DNA of 64,000 nucleotides. Source: Arenibacter certesii DSM 19833. Lineage in GTDB: Bacteria > Bacteroidota > Bacteroidia > Flavobacteriales > Flavobacteriaceae. Below are positions 28,180 to 37,484 of this stretch, piece by piece; positions within the stretch are counted from its first letter, which is position 1; the number at the start of each line of letters is the position of its first letter. The notes beneath the pieces were generated by a model. It made no database searches and had not been told where the DNA came from. It saw only the letters and a list, made by a program, of their open reading frames with translations. Position numbers and translations under genes: made by a program. The DNA is taken from NCBI RefSeq assembly GCF_000429545.1, contig NZ_AUCB01000008.1, positions 111,861 to 175,860 of the forward strand, written 5' to 3'.

Positions 28180-29766
28180 ATGAAAAAGTTAATATATCTA
28201 ATTACAATGGTATTTGCCATAAGTGCATGTACCACGGATTTTGAAGAAACCAACACCAATCCGTATCAACTTTCGGGTAAATCTTTACAGGAAGATTTTA
28301 ATCATGTTGGGGCGTTTTATCCTTCCATGTTAAGTCAGATTTTCGGTAATCAAATAGACCATAACTTAACCAATGTTACCTTCTCTCAACATTTGGCTAC
28401 CCCTACCCCGTTTGTGGGAGGTGTAAACAACACTACGTTCTACATCCGTTGGAACGGGTATTGGGCTAGAGAATATGACAATGTTATGGCACCGGCAGAA
28501 CAAGTTATAGAAATTGCACAAGAGGGTGGTTATACTGTATTTGTGGAGTGGGCGAATTTGATAAAGATTATTTCCATGTCCCGTGTTACTACTTATTATG
28601 GCCCTATTATTTATACCAATTATGGATCAACTGAGAATGCTTTATACGATGATGAAGAAACTCTTTACACTGCCTTTTTTGTAGACTTAGATAGGATTAT
28701 TGCAGAATTCAAGGCCAATTCCGATTATCCTGGCTTAAAGAATTTTGATGCTAGTTTTGATGGGGATGTTAGTAAATGGGCCAGATATGCCAATTCCTTG
28801 CGATTACAATTGGCAATGCGTATTTCTAAGGTAGCGCCCGCAATGGCAAAAGCAGAAGGAGAAAAAGCCTTGGCAGATTCTGCAGGATTGATTGAATCCA
28901 ATGATGATAACTTTAATATTTCATTATATGGTGCAAAATTCCATCCAGCCCAAATTGCCTTTGAATGGGGTGATACTAGGATGAGCGCTACTATGGAGTC
29001 TATCCTAATTGGCTATAAAGACAACAGAATTGAAAAATTCTTTTCACCAGTTGAAGATATGTCATTGGTAAGTGATCATCCAGATTGGCCTTATAAAGGT
29101 ATTCGAAACGGCGCTGAAATAGTAGCTAAGGATGACCGTTTAAGCTTCTCTACTCTTAACCCAGAGTTTAATGAGCCTGCGAAAGTTACCAAACGTAAAG
29201 TTATGAGTGCAGATGAAGTCCACTTTCTAAAAGCAGAAGCTGCCTTGCGCGAATGGGCAGGATCTGGTGGTGCAGCTATGGCTCAAACTCATTATGAAGC
29301 CGGAGTTCGCGCTTCCTTTGCCTTATGGGGTGCTGGAGGTGTAGATGATTATTTGGCAGATAACACAAGCTTACCTATAGATTATAATGACCCTGTGGCT
29401 CCTGGTACGGTGAACGATTTTACAAATCAAATCACAAATACCGTTGCTTGGGATGAATCTGCAAGTAATGAAGTAAAATTAGAAAAAATTATTACCCAGA
29501 AATGGATTGCTGCCTATACCAATGAAATGGAAGCATGGGTAGATTACAGAAGAACAGGCTATCCTAAACTTCCTCCAGTTTATCAGAACAGTAGTAATTC
29601 GGATTGGGGGGTAGTACCAGCAGGCGAATCAATTAAAAGAATGCCCTTTGTGCAAACGGAAAGAGAAGGAAATGCCACTGGTGTTGCCGATGCTACTCAA
29701 AAACTTGGTGGACCTGACGAAATAAATACGAGACTATGGTGGGATACAGGCGCACCTAATTTTTAA
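28180..29766 (+). CDS. SusD/RagB-family nutrient-binding outer membrane lipoprotein
   Basis: 528 residues. Lipoprotein signal with lipobox ISAC (Cys at about 17), then the SusD start TDFEETNTNPYQLSG. Helical TPR-like scaffold segments are typical of the SusD_2-type branch (WARYANSLRLQLAMRIS near 205-221; SADEVHFLKAEAALREW near 345-361). SusD proteins sit on the cell surface as a hinged lid on the SusC barrel and bind the substrate. The gene is 10 bp after susC. A strong hairpin (29796-29827) ends the pair, so the FG-GAP gene that follows has at least partly separate transcription. Confidence 0.94.
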   Translation: MKKLIYLITMVFAISACTTDFEETNTNPYQLSGKSLQEDFNHVGAFYPSMLSQIFGNQIDHNLTNVTFSQHLATPTPFVGGVNNTTFYIRWNGYWAREYDNVMAPAEQVIEIAQEGGYTVFVEWANLIKIISMSRVTTYYGPIIYTNYGSTENALYDDEETLYTAFFVDLDRIIAEFKANSDYPGLKNFDASFDGDVSKWARYANSLRLQLAMRISKVAPAMAKAEGEKALADSAGLIESNDDNFNISLYGAKFHPAQIAFEWGDTRMSATMESILIGYKDNRIEKFFSPVEDMSLVSDHPDWPYKGIRNGAEIVAKDDRLSFSTLNPEFNEPAKVTKRKVMSADEVHFLKAEAALREWAGSGGAAMAQTHYEAGVRASFALWGAGGVDDYLADNTSLPIDYNDPVAPGTVNDFTNQITNTVAWDESASNEVKLEKIITQKWIAAYTNEMEAWVDYRRTGYPKLPPVYQNSSNSDWGVVPAGESIKRMPFVQTEREGNATGVADATQKLGGPDEINTRLWWDTGAPNF

Positions 29767-29795
29767 TAAGATCAATATTAACTAATTTTAATTAT

Positions 29796-29832
29796 AAAGA
29801 CCTGTGGATTTTAATCCACAGGTCTTTTGCAT
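29796..29832 (+). terminator. Strong hairpin terminator after susD
   Basis: A 15-bp perfect stem (AAAGACCTGTGGATT with its complement at 29813-29827) around a 2-nt centre, with a T run in the descending arm. It ends the susCD transcript. Confidence 0.8.
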
Positions 29833-29997
29833 AATAATAAAACCACAGCCGTTATTTTTATTACCGATAATTAGTATACTCTCTTAGAGTTTTGTGTTTA
29901 TAGTTTAACTTACAGTTGTAGATTTATTCCTAGGCTTAAGAAACCATTTCAACAAAGTGCCTATCAACCAATAAACTTTCCCTTTTAACCAAATCCC

Positions 29998-32900
29998 ATG
30001 AAAAACTTAATATTTAGAATCAGCTTATTTTCTTTTATGGCGCTAATAATTTCTTGCCAACAAGTAGATAAAAGTAACATGTTTTCCTTATTACCCGGCA
30101 GTAAAACTGGAATTACATTTAAGCCTATACTAAAAGAGACCGAAGAATTTAATATTCTAACCTACGGGTATATCTACAATGGTGGTGGTGTAGCAATAGG
30201 GGATCTTAACAATGATGGGCTCCAAGACATCTATTTCACGGGGAGTATGGTAGGAAGTAGACTATATATTAATAAAGGGGATTGGGAATTTGAAGAAATC
30301 GCAGAAAAAGCTGGGGTGTTCGCAGAAGGTCTATGGAATACTGGGGTTACTATGGTGGACATTAATGGAGATGGATTTTTAGATATTTATGTTTGCAGAT
30401 CCGCCGCCAAAGACGCTCATAAACGTAAAAATTTATTATTTATCAATAATGGCGATTTAACATTTACAGAAGAGGCATCAGCCTATGGTATAGACGATTC
30501 AGGTTACTCAACACAAGGGGCCTTCTTTGATTATGACCGAGACGGAGATCTGGATCTGTATTTAGTAAACCATTCTGTACAGGAATACGCTAGCTTTAGT
30601 AAGCTCTCTAATACACTTAAACAGAAGAGAAACCCAGATTATGAAGATAGATTATATAGAAATGATAATGGAAAGTTTGTTGATGTAAGCGAAGAAGCAG
30701 GATTAACCTCTAATGTATTGGGTTTTGGATTAGGAATTGCAATCTCAGATATAAATAATGACGACTGGCCAGATATTTATATATCTAACGATTTTAATGA
30801 ACAGGACTATTTGTACGTCAATAATCAGGACGGCACATTTAATGAGAGTTTGGAGGAGTATATTGGACACACCTCTCATTTTTCAATGGGATCGGACATT
30901 GCCGATATAAATAATGATGGGTATACTGATATTATCACCCTAGATATGCTCCCAGAAGGTAATCATCGATTAAAAATGGTTTCTGGCCCCGACAATTATG
31001 ATAAAAACAGCTTTTTAATAAATTCCGGATTTTACCATCAAAGTATGCGTAACATGCTACATCTAAACAACAAAGGGAAATCATTCTCCGAAATAGGTCA
31101 ATTTGCCGGGGTTTCTAATACCGATTGGAGTTGGGCTGCCCTTTTTGCAGACCTAGACAATGATGGGTATAAGGACTTATATATTACTAATGGAGTAAAA
31201 CGGGATTATACCAATATGGATTTTTTAAACTATGCCGTTCAGAAAAAAATTGATAAAAATAAGACTGGGGTAGAAATAGCTATCACAGACCTACTGGAAA
31301 ATATGCCAGCTACCTTAGAGGAAAATTATACCTATAAAAATAACGGTAATCTTACATTTTCAAAAGTAAATAAGGATTGGGGATTAAACAGAAAATCATT
31401 ATCTAACGGCGCAGCTTATGCAGATTTGGACAATGATGGCGATTTAGATCTAGTAGTGAATAATATTGACGAACATCCATTTATTTATCGGAACAATAGT
31501 AATATCCATACCAATAACGCAACGGTAAAAATTAATTTAAAAGGAGAAGGTATGAATACCTTCGGTATTGGCTCCAAAGTTATCGTAAAGACCAAGACCT
31601 TGGAGATGGTGCAGGAAATGATGCCTACTAGAGGTTTTCAATCATCGGTAGATTACAATTTAATATTTGGACTTGGAGAAGATAAAACAATAAAAGAAAT
31701 AATCGTAAAGTGGCCCGATGGGAAAACCGAAATTCTTAACAATATAGTATCAGATAAAACAATAACCGTATTTCAAAAGAATGCGAAAAATTATGATACC
31801 AATGTTCAGAATAATTTAAATCCTTTGTTTAATGAAGTTACCAGCGATAGTCTTTTAAAGCACACCCATAAAGAAAACAATTTTAACGATTTTAAGAGAG
31901 AACAACTCTTACCCCATAAACTTTCCACACAAGGGCCAAAAATTGGAGTAGCCGATGTAAATAAAGATGGTTTGGAGGATATGTTTATTGGGGGCGCTAA
32001 AGGAAGGGCTGGCCAACTATTTTTACAGACCAATGCGGGGAGATTTGTACCAACCAATCAAAATATATTTGAGAAGGAGAAAGACGCTGAGGATATTGGA
32101 GTGCTATTCTTTGATGCCAACAATGATGGTCATATAGACCTTTACGTAGTGAGTGGGGGAAATGAATATGAAGCAGATTCCGAAGAACTTCAAGACAGGA
32201 TATACTTTAATGACGGAAAGGGGAATTTTAAAAGAAATAAGCAGGCTTTACCTATAATGATAACTAGTGGCTCCGTCGCAAAAGCTGTGGATATAGATGG
32301 GGACGGAGATCTGGATTTATTTGTTGGAGGTAGGCTAGTACCAGGAAGATATCCTAGCAGTCCTAGAAGTTATATTCTAGAGAATGATGGAATGGGGATA
32401 TTTAAAGATATTACAGCCTCTATAAACCCAAGCTTGGAATTTCCCGGCATGGTTACCGATGCGTTATGGACAGATACTAATGGAGACGGAAAACCAGACC
32501 TAATTGTGGTTGGAGAATGGATGGCTATAAAAGTTTTTGAGAGCCAAAATGGGAAATTAATTGAAACAACTGAGACTAACGGACTTAAAGATTCCAAGGG
32601 TTGGTGGAACGCCATTATTGAAGGGGATTTTGACAATGACGGAGATTTGGATTATGTAATAGGCAATTTCGGGCTTAATTCGCAATTGAAGGCATCTGTT
32701 GCAGAGCCCGTTACTCTATATGCTAAAGATTTTGATAACAATGGGTCTATAGATCCAATTTTGTGCTCCTATGTAGACGGGGAAAATTATCCTGTTTTTT
32801 CAAAAGATGATCTCGTTGGTCAATTAAATATGTTAAAGACAAAGTATGTGAATTATTCCGATTATGCTTCCGCCAAGATCACTGATATTTTCACTAATAA

Positions 32901-33318
32901 AGAGTTGGAAGAAGCTACCCTTTATAAAGCTAATAATTTTGCAAGCAGTTATATGGAGAATCTAGGGGAAGGAAATTTTAAATTATCTCCACTACCAGCA
33001 ACCACCCAGTTTGCACCTATACATGGAATGCTGGCAGATGATTTTAATGGCGATGGTCATTTAGATTTAATTTTAGCAGGCAATTTTTTTGGAACACGTG
33101 TAAAATACGGAAGATATGATGCTAATAAAGGAGATGTTCTTGTTGGTGACGGATTAGGAAACTTTAATCCTGTTAATGTATTAAAGACTGGGATAAATAT
33201 AAGCGGTGAAGTAAGAAGTGTTTCAAAAATCACACGTAATGATGGAAGCGAAATCCTATTATTCGCCAGAAATAATGATGCGACAAAACTTTTCAAAATA
33301 CAGTCAAGTTTGCCCTAA
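29998..33318 (+). CDS. FG-GAP/VCBS-repeat lipoprotein with ASPIC/UnbV domain
   Basis: 1106 residues. The lipoprotein signal has lipobox IISC at about residues 17-20. Many FG-GAP calcium-binding repeats follow, visible as DLNNDGLQDIY, DINGDGFLDIY, DYDRDGDLDLY, DLDNDGYKDLY and DVNKDGLEDMF; they build a beta-propeller. An ASPIC/UnbV domain lies at about 520-595 (GIGSKVIVKT, GLGEDKTIKEIIVKWPDG). Proteins of this kind accompany SusCD pairs in many Flavobacteriia, and a surface or periplasmic ligand-binding role is inferred. It begins 165 bp after the susD terminator. I see no catalytic motif. Confidence 0.9.
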   Translation: MKNLIFRISLFSFMALIISCQQVDKSNMFSLLPGSKTGITFKPILKETEEFNILTYGYIYNGGGVAIGDLNNDGLQDIYFTGSMVGSRLYINKGDWEFEEIAEKAGVFAEGLWNTGVTMVDINGDGFLDIYVCRSAAKDAHKRKNLLFINNGDLTFTEEASAYGIDDSGYSTQGAFFDYDRDGDLDLYLVNHSVQEYASFSKLSNTLKQKRNPDYEDRLYRNDNGKFVDVSEEAGLTSNVLGFGLGIAISDINNDDWPDIYISNDFNEQDYLYVNNQDGTFNESLEEYIGHTSHFSMGSDIADINNDGYTDIITLDMLPEGNHRLKMVSGPDNYDKNSFLINSGFYHQSMRNMLHLNNKGKSFSEIGQFAGVSNTDWSWAALFADLDNDGYKDLYITNGVKRDYTNMDFLNYAVQKKIDKNKTGVEIAITDLLENMPATLEENYTYKNNGNLTFSKVNKDWGLNRKSLSNGAAYADLDNDGDLDLVVNNIDEHPFIYRNNSNIHTNNATVKINLKGEGMNTFGIGSKVIVKTKTLEMVQEMMPTRGFQSSVDYNLIFGLGEDKTIKEIIVKWPDGKTEILNNIVSDKTITVFQKNAKNYDTNVQNNLNPLFNEVTSDSLLKHTHKENNFNDFKREQLLPHKLSTQGPKIGVADVNKDGLEDMFIGGAKGRAGQLFLQTNAGRFVPTNQNIFEKEKDAEDIGVLFFDANNDGHIDLYVVSGGNEYEADSEELQDRIYFNDGKGNFKRNKQALPIMITSGSVAKAVDIDGDGDLDLFVGGRLVPGRYPSSPRSYILENDGMGIFKDITASINPSLEFPGMVTDALWTDTNGDGKPDLIVVGEWMAIKVFESQNGKLIETTETNGLKDSKGWWNAIIEGDFDNDGDLDYVIGNFGLNSQLKASVAEPVTLYAKDFDNNGSIDPILCSYVDGENYPVFSKDDLVGQLNMLKTKYVNYSDYASAKITDIFTNKELEEATLYKANNFASSYMENLGEGNFKLSPLPATTQFAPIHGMLADDFNGDGHLDLILAGNFFGTRVKYGRYDANKGDVLVGDGLGNFNPVNVLKTGINISGEVRSVSKITRNDGSEILLFARNNDATKLFKIQSSLP

Positions 33319-33377
33319 TTATATGGATTAAAATTACATCACTAAACTGCATGTACCTTTCTTAATCCCATATAAAG

Positions 33378-33405
33378 TAAAAGCCCGCTTAGTAGCGGGC
33401 ATTTA
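33378..33405 (-). terminator. Hairpin terminator of the DUF2911 gene
   Basis: GCCCGCT (33384-33390 region) pairs with AGCGGGC at 33394-33400. On the minus strand it is followed by TTTTACTTT, so it fits the end of the minus-strand DUF2911 gene. It may also stop the convergent FG-GAP transcript. Confidence 0.65.
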
Positions 33406-33427
33406 CAAGTTTAATAATGGGCAGACT

Positions 33428-34273
33428 TTATTTAGCCCCCCATTCCTTTAGGGAATCTTTATTCATTTTAACATAATCGGCGTTACCTGCCGCTTCTGCT
33501 CCTGCTAAAGATTTCTTTGCAGCTGCAATCGCTTGTTTCTTATCACCAGCTTTAGCGTAGATAAGGGATTGTTGCCTTAGTTGCCAAAATGCAGGCTTTT
33601 CGTTCATAGCCATTGCCTTTTCCATCCATTCCTTGGCTTTATTGATGTCATTGCCCGAATCTAAGTAATATACTGCTGCTGCATAGTAATCTTCTGCTCC
33701 AGGACCGTTCATTACCCTTTCAATATTTTTCATCACAGCTTTATCGGTAGGCACTTCAAATTTTACCCCTACATAGGTATTTTCCCATAATAGACCTAAA
33801 GTAGCCGAATTATTGGTAAGATCATCAAAACTAAAAGTGAAAGTCTCTATAGGCATAGCCATTGGATGTACTTGAGCCTTTACTGTAGCGGCAACTTTAC
33901 TTTCATCCAAGGTTGCAGGCGCCCCACTGCCATCAGCCTCCGTATAGAAGATAACATCCCAATTAGAAACACCTGGTTTCGTTAAAATAGCATAAGAACC
34001 AGCTTTAAGCTCTTTGCCCCCAACCATTACATTATTACTAAAACTTATTTTAGTCCTTGCATTGGCTCCAGTTCTCCATAATTTATCATAGGGCACCAAA
34101 TCCCCAAAAATGGTTCTACCTCGCATAGAAGGTCTAGAATATTCCACTGAAACATCGGTAAGTCCTACTTTTTGTATTAGAGTGGCAGAAGGGCTTGGCT
34201 GCGGTGTCTCAATTTGTGCCTGTACCCCCATGGTAATGGCAAATATCGCTGCTAAAAGTGTATTCTTTTTCAT
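33428..34273 (-). CDS. DUF2911 domain-containing secreted protein with TPR-like tail
   Basis: 281 residues. Signal peptide at 1-19 (MKKNTLLAAIFAITMGVQAQ). The DUF2911 domain covers about 27-185 (SVEYSRPSMRGRTIFGDLVPYDKLWRTGAN is its conserved start; note KLWRTGAN). A short TPR-like helical tail follows at about 195-281 (AKEWMEKAMAMNEKPAFW). It is exported to the periplasm or surface; no enzymatic activity is known for the family. It is a single-gene transcript between two plus-strand genes. Confidence 0.88.
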   Translation of the reverse strand: MKKNTLLAAIFAITMGVQAQIETPQPSPSATLIQKVGLTDVSVEYSRPSMRGRTIFGDLVPYDKLWRTGANARTKISFSNNVMVGGKELKAGSYAILTKPGVSNWDVIFYTEADGSGAPATLDESKVAATVKAQVHPMAMPIETFTFSFDDLTNNSATLGLLWENTYVGVKFEVPTDKAVMKNIERVMNGPGAEDYYAAAVYYLDSGNDINKAKEWMEKAMAMNEKPAFWQLRQQSLIYAKAGDKKQAIAAAKKSLAGAEAAGNADYVKMNKDSLKEWGAK

Positions 34274-34427
34274 CGTAAAAATTTTTATTGAATTTATGCG
34301 AATTTAACGCTTTTAAACCATAATTCACAATACAATCCTCTCTATATAATAATGTTTTCAATTCTTATTCACATAAGTCTAAGATCTATCTAGAACCTAT
34401 CCGTATTTTAAATATTTTGTTTTGTTG

Positions 34428-34469
34428 AATGTTATTTTAATTTAGTTAAACATTATTGTTTTATCTTTA
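34428..34469 (+). promoter_or_regulatory. Candidate promoter with inverted repeat for the photolyase operon
   Basis: TATCTTTA at 34462-34469 is close to the -7 consensus TAnnTTTG. An inverted repeat AATGTT (34428-34433) and AACATT (34449-34454) lies directly upstream, over the expected -33 region, where a light- or stress-responsive regulator could bind. The site assignment is tentative. Confidence 0.3.
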
Positions 34470-34483
34470 CACAAATAAATCTA

Positions 34484-34981
34484 ATGAGGTTATACCAATT
34501 ACACTCAAAACAAACCCTCCCCATTTCTAAAGAAAGAGCATGGGAATTTTTAATTGACCCTAAAAACCTTAAAGTTATAACTCCAAAAGCCATGGGATTT
34601 AATATCTTATCTGGAGGGGAAGTACCCCTGTTTCCTGGTCAAATTATTCAGTATACGGTTTCACCATTTCCAGGTTATACTACTAAGTGGGTAACCGAAA
34701 TTACCCATATAAAGGAGGGTGAATATTTTGTGGATGAGCAACGTTTTGGACCTTATGCCCTATGGCATCATAAACATTTCCTAACCGAAGTACCTGGAGG
34801 TGTAGAAATGGAGGACATCATAGATTACAAGCTTCCATTACGATTTCTCGGCCAAATGGCTCATCCAATATTAGTAAAGAGGCCATTACAAAAGATATTT
34901 GATTATAGAAGAGAAAAATTAAATTCCCTATTTGGGGAGTGCAAGAACCATATACCCTTCTTAGAATTTAAATCATTTTAA
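34484..34981 (+). CDS. SRPBCC-superfamily ligand-binding protein
   Basis: 165 residues of the START/Bet v1-like fold: an N-terminal strand and SKERAWEFLIDPKNL, then GQIIQYTVSPFPG, VTEITHIKEGEYFVDEQRFGPYALWHHKHFL and VEMEDIIDYKLP, which is the usual order for the small SRPBCC proteins annotated as cell-division-inhibitor-like. The cavity is expected to hold a hydrophobic ligand. First gene of a three-gene operon with an SDR-like protein and a photolyase. This combination recurs in flavobacteria and suggests a role in light or UV response; its ligand is unknown. Confidence 0.85.
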   Translation: MRLYQLHSKQTLPISKERAWEFLIDPKNLKVITPKAMGFNILSGGEVPLFPGQIIQYTVSPFPGYTTKWVTEITHIKEGEYFVDEQRFGPYALWHHKHFLTEVPGGVEMEDIIDYKLPLRFLGQMAHPILVKRPLQKIFDYRREKLNSLFGECKNHIPFLEFKSF

Positions 34982-35040
34982 ACTATTGAATTCATGAGAT
35001 CTCGATGCCGATTACCGTTTAACACCTAAAATCAAATAAA

Positions 35041-35733
35041 ATGAAAAAAAATATCTTAATTATAGGTGGTTCTTACGGGATCGGTTTATTCATAGTGCAA
35101 AGTCTCGAAAAAGATTTTCATATTTATGTCGCCTCCAGAACAAAAGGAGAACTGAATAGATTAAATGTCACTCATATTCTATTTGATGCAGCTACTGACA
35201 ACCTCAACCTTAACCTTCTGCCCGAACAAATACACGGATTTGTTTACATGCCAGGGAGTATTGAGTTGAAACCATTCAAAAGAATTGGCTTGGAAACTTT
35301 TAAAGCAGATATGGAAATCAATTTTTTCAATTTGGTAAAAGTGGTAAAAGATATTATCTCGAGAATGGCTGATAATTCTAGTATGGTATTCTTTAGTAGC
35401 GTGGCCGCAGGCAGCGGAATGCCTTTTCACACGAGCATTGCTGCCTCCAAAGGTGCTATTGAAGGTTTTACTAGATCTCTGGCCGCAGAATACGCACCCA
35501 AAATTCGAGTCAATGTAATTGCCCCCTCCATAGTGGATACTCCCCTAGCTTCAAAACTATTGAACAATGATAAAAAGCAAGAAAATATGTCTAACAGACA
35601 CCCGCTCAAAAGAATTGGAAATCCACAGGATATTGGGAACACTGCGCTTTTTCTATTAAGTGATAAAAGTTCATGGATAACAGGACAGGTAATTGCAGTG
35701 GACGGTGGGATATCAACCTTAAAGACCAACTAA
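35041..35733 (+). CDS. SDR-fold protein lacking the catalytic tyrosine
   Basis: 230 residues with the classical short-chain dehydrogenase framework: cofactor motif GGSYGIG (residues 9-15), the active-site Ser region VFFSSVAAG (Ser119/Ser120), NVIAPSIVDTPLA (158-170) and the C-terminal ITGQVIAVDGG. The YxxxK motif is altered: Lys137 is present but position 133 is Ile (HTSIAASKG), so the catalytic tyrosine is missing. Normal oxidoreductase chemistry is therefore doubtful; an NAD(P)-sensing or binding role is possible. It lies 59 bp after the SRPBCC gene and 1 bp before the photolyase gene. Confidence 0.88.
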   Translation: MKKNILIIGGSYGIGLFIVQSLEKDFHIYVASRTKGELNRLNVTHILFDAATDNLNLNLLPEQIHGFVYMPGSIELKPFKRIGLETFKADMEINFFNLVKVVKDIISRMADNSSMVFFSSVAAGSGMPFHTSIAASKGAIEGFTRSLAAEYAPKIRVNVIAPSIVDTPLASKLLNNDKKQENMSNRHPLKRIGNPQDIGNTALFLLSDKSSWITGQVIAVDGGISTLKTN

Positions 35734-35734
35734 A

Positions 35735-37045
35735 ATGAGTGAAAAAATAACCATATTCTGGTTCAGAAGGGATTTAAGATTCGAAGATAACATTGGTCTA
35801 TATGCTGCTTTAGAAGACGCCCATCCAGTTTTACCCCTCTTTATTTTTGATGAGGAGATTCTGGATACCTTGCCCACTAATGATCCTCGAGTAACCTTTA
35901 TTTATAATAGAGTACAGCAAATGCGTACCCAATTAACAGAAGAGTATAGTTCGACTCTGGCTATTTATCATGGTAAACCCAAAGAAATATTTAAGCAGCT
36001 GATACACGAATTTAAAGTACATCAGGTTATAACCAATCGAGATTATGAACCTTATGCCATACATAGGGATAAAGAAATAGGCAGTTATTTGAAAAGTCAA
36101 AATGTAGCCTTCAATACTTATAAGGACCAAGTGATTTTTGAGGAGAACGAGATTGTAAAATCTGATGGAAATCCATATTTGGTATATACGCCATATAAAA
36201 ACAAATGGCAGGCACAGTTTAAAGACAAAGAGAACTTATTAGAAAGTAGCTCAGAGAAGTATTTGAAAAATCTAGTGCGAGACCATAATCTGTCCCATAT
36301 ATCGCTTTCTGATATGGGTTTTACCGCTTCAAATATTGAAGTACCAGATTACACGCTAGACCCACATCTCATTCAGAACTATGAGGAAACTAGAGATTAC
36401 CCTTACATAGAGGAAGGAACGTCTAAACTAGGACCGCACTTACGCTTTGGAACCATATCTATACGGACTGTTATGAAAAAAGCAATTGCGGAGGAAAACC
36501 ATGTTTTTTGGAGCGAATTAATATGGCGCGAATTCTTTATGCAAATACTCTATCACTTTCCCCATACTGTTACGGATACGTTTAAGCCCAATTACGACCG
36601 GATTGTATGGCGCAATAATGAAAAAGAATTTGACAAATGGAAGAAGGGTGAGACAGGTTACGAATTGGTAGATGCTGGAATGCGCGAACTAAACGCCACA
36701 GGGTTTATGCACAATCGTGTGCGAATGCTAGTAGCGAGTTTTCTTTGTAAGCACCTCCTTATTGATTGGCGTTGGGGAGAAGCCTATTTTGCAGAAAAGT
36801 TGTTGGACTATGAAATGAGTTCCAATATTGGAAATTGGCAATGGGCGGCAGGAAGTGGAGTAGATGCAGCACCTTATTTTAGAATTTTCAATCCCAATAC
36901 GCAAGCGGATAAATTTGACAAAGAGAGAAAATATATTAATAAATGGATTCCCAACATTGATGAATCCACTTATCCAGATAAAATGGTGAACCATAAGGAA
37001 GCCCGTGAACGTTGTTTAAAAGTCTACAAGGAAGCGTTAAGATAA
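35735..37045 (+). CDS. phr: Deoxyribodipyrimidine photolyase (class I CPD photolyase/cryptochrome family)
   Basis: 436 residues. The N-terminal antenna domain (residues 4-130) starts with ITIFWFRRDLRFEDN. The FAD-binding helical domain contains TSKLGPHLRFGTIS (about 225-238), ELIWREFFMQILYHFP, GMRELNATGFMHNRVRMLVASFL (in the 310-330 region) and NWQWAAGSGVDAAPYFRIFNP near 365-385, with the expected tryptophans. Uses blue light to split cyclobutane pyrimidine dimers. No DASH-type or (6-4)-type features stand out. Last gene of the operon with the SRPBCC and SDR-like genes. Confidence 0.93.
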   Translation: MSEKITIFWFRRDLRFEDNIGLYAALEDAHPVLPLFIFDEEILDTLPTNDPRVTFIYNRVQQMRTQLTEEYSSTLAIYHGKPKEIFKQLIHEFKVHQVITNRDYEPYAIHRDKEIGSYLKSQNVAFNTYKDQVIFEENEIVKSDGNPYLVYTPYKNKWQAQFKDKENLLESSSEKYLKNLVRDHNLSHISLSDMGFTASNIEVPDYTLDPHLIQNYEETRDYPYIEEGTSKLGPHLRFGTISIRTVMKKAIAEENHVFWSELIWREFFMQILYHFPHTVTDTFKPNYDRIVWRNNEKEFDKWKKGETGYELVDAGMRELNATGFMHNRVRMLVASFLCKHLLIDWRWGEAYFAEKLLDYEMSSNIGNWQWAAGSGVDAAPYFRIFNPNTQADKFDKERKYINKWIPNIDESTYPDKMVNHKEARERCLKVYKEALR

Positions 37046-37484
37046 CGCTATTTCTCATATAATAATATTCCTCAGTAGTCCAATTAACTTACTACTTTTA
37101 CAACTCCTATAAACCGAACTATTAATCCGCTTAAAATCAATTCATATAAGAACAAACATCCGCTTTAAACTATCCCATTAACATTTGGAAAGCTAGCGTT
37201 TTGGTAGGGTAGCGATTAATTGATTATATTTAGTTTTTTCTACTAGGGTAAAGCAAAATAAAACACTAAAAACGAAATATAGTTTGAATAGGTTAGTATA
37301 GTTGTCAATGTTAAAAGCATTATCCATTTCGGGATATTAATTAAAACTTTACCTTTAATCTATCTTCCAACATATGACATGGATAAAAGTGGAATAGGCT
37401 AACCTTTAAGTATTAAAGGACCTAAAAATTAACTTCTTGAGCCATGTTTAAATACGTGAACTAACAAAGTTTAAAACAAATACT
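37046..37484. other. Intergenic region, no gene seen
   Basis: About 439 bp of AT-rich sequence. No hairpin with a T run, RNA or acceptable small reading frame was seen. Confidence 0.4.
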
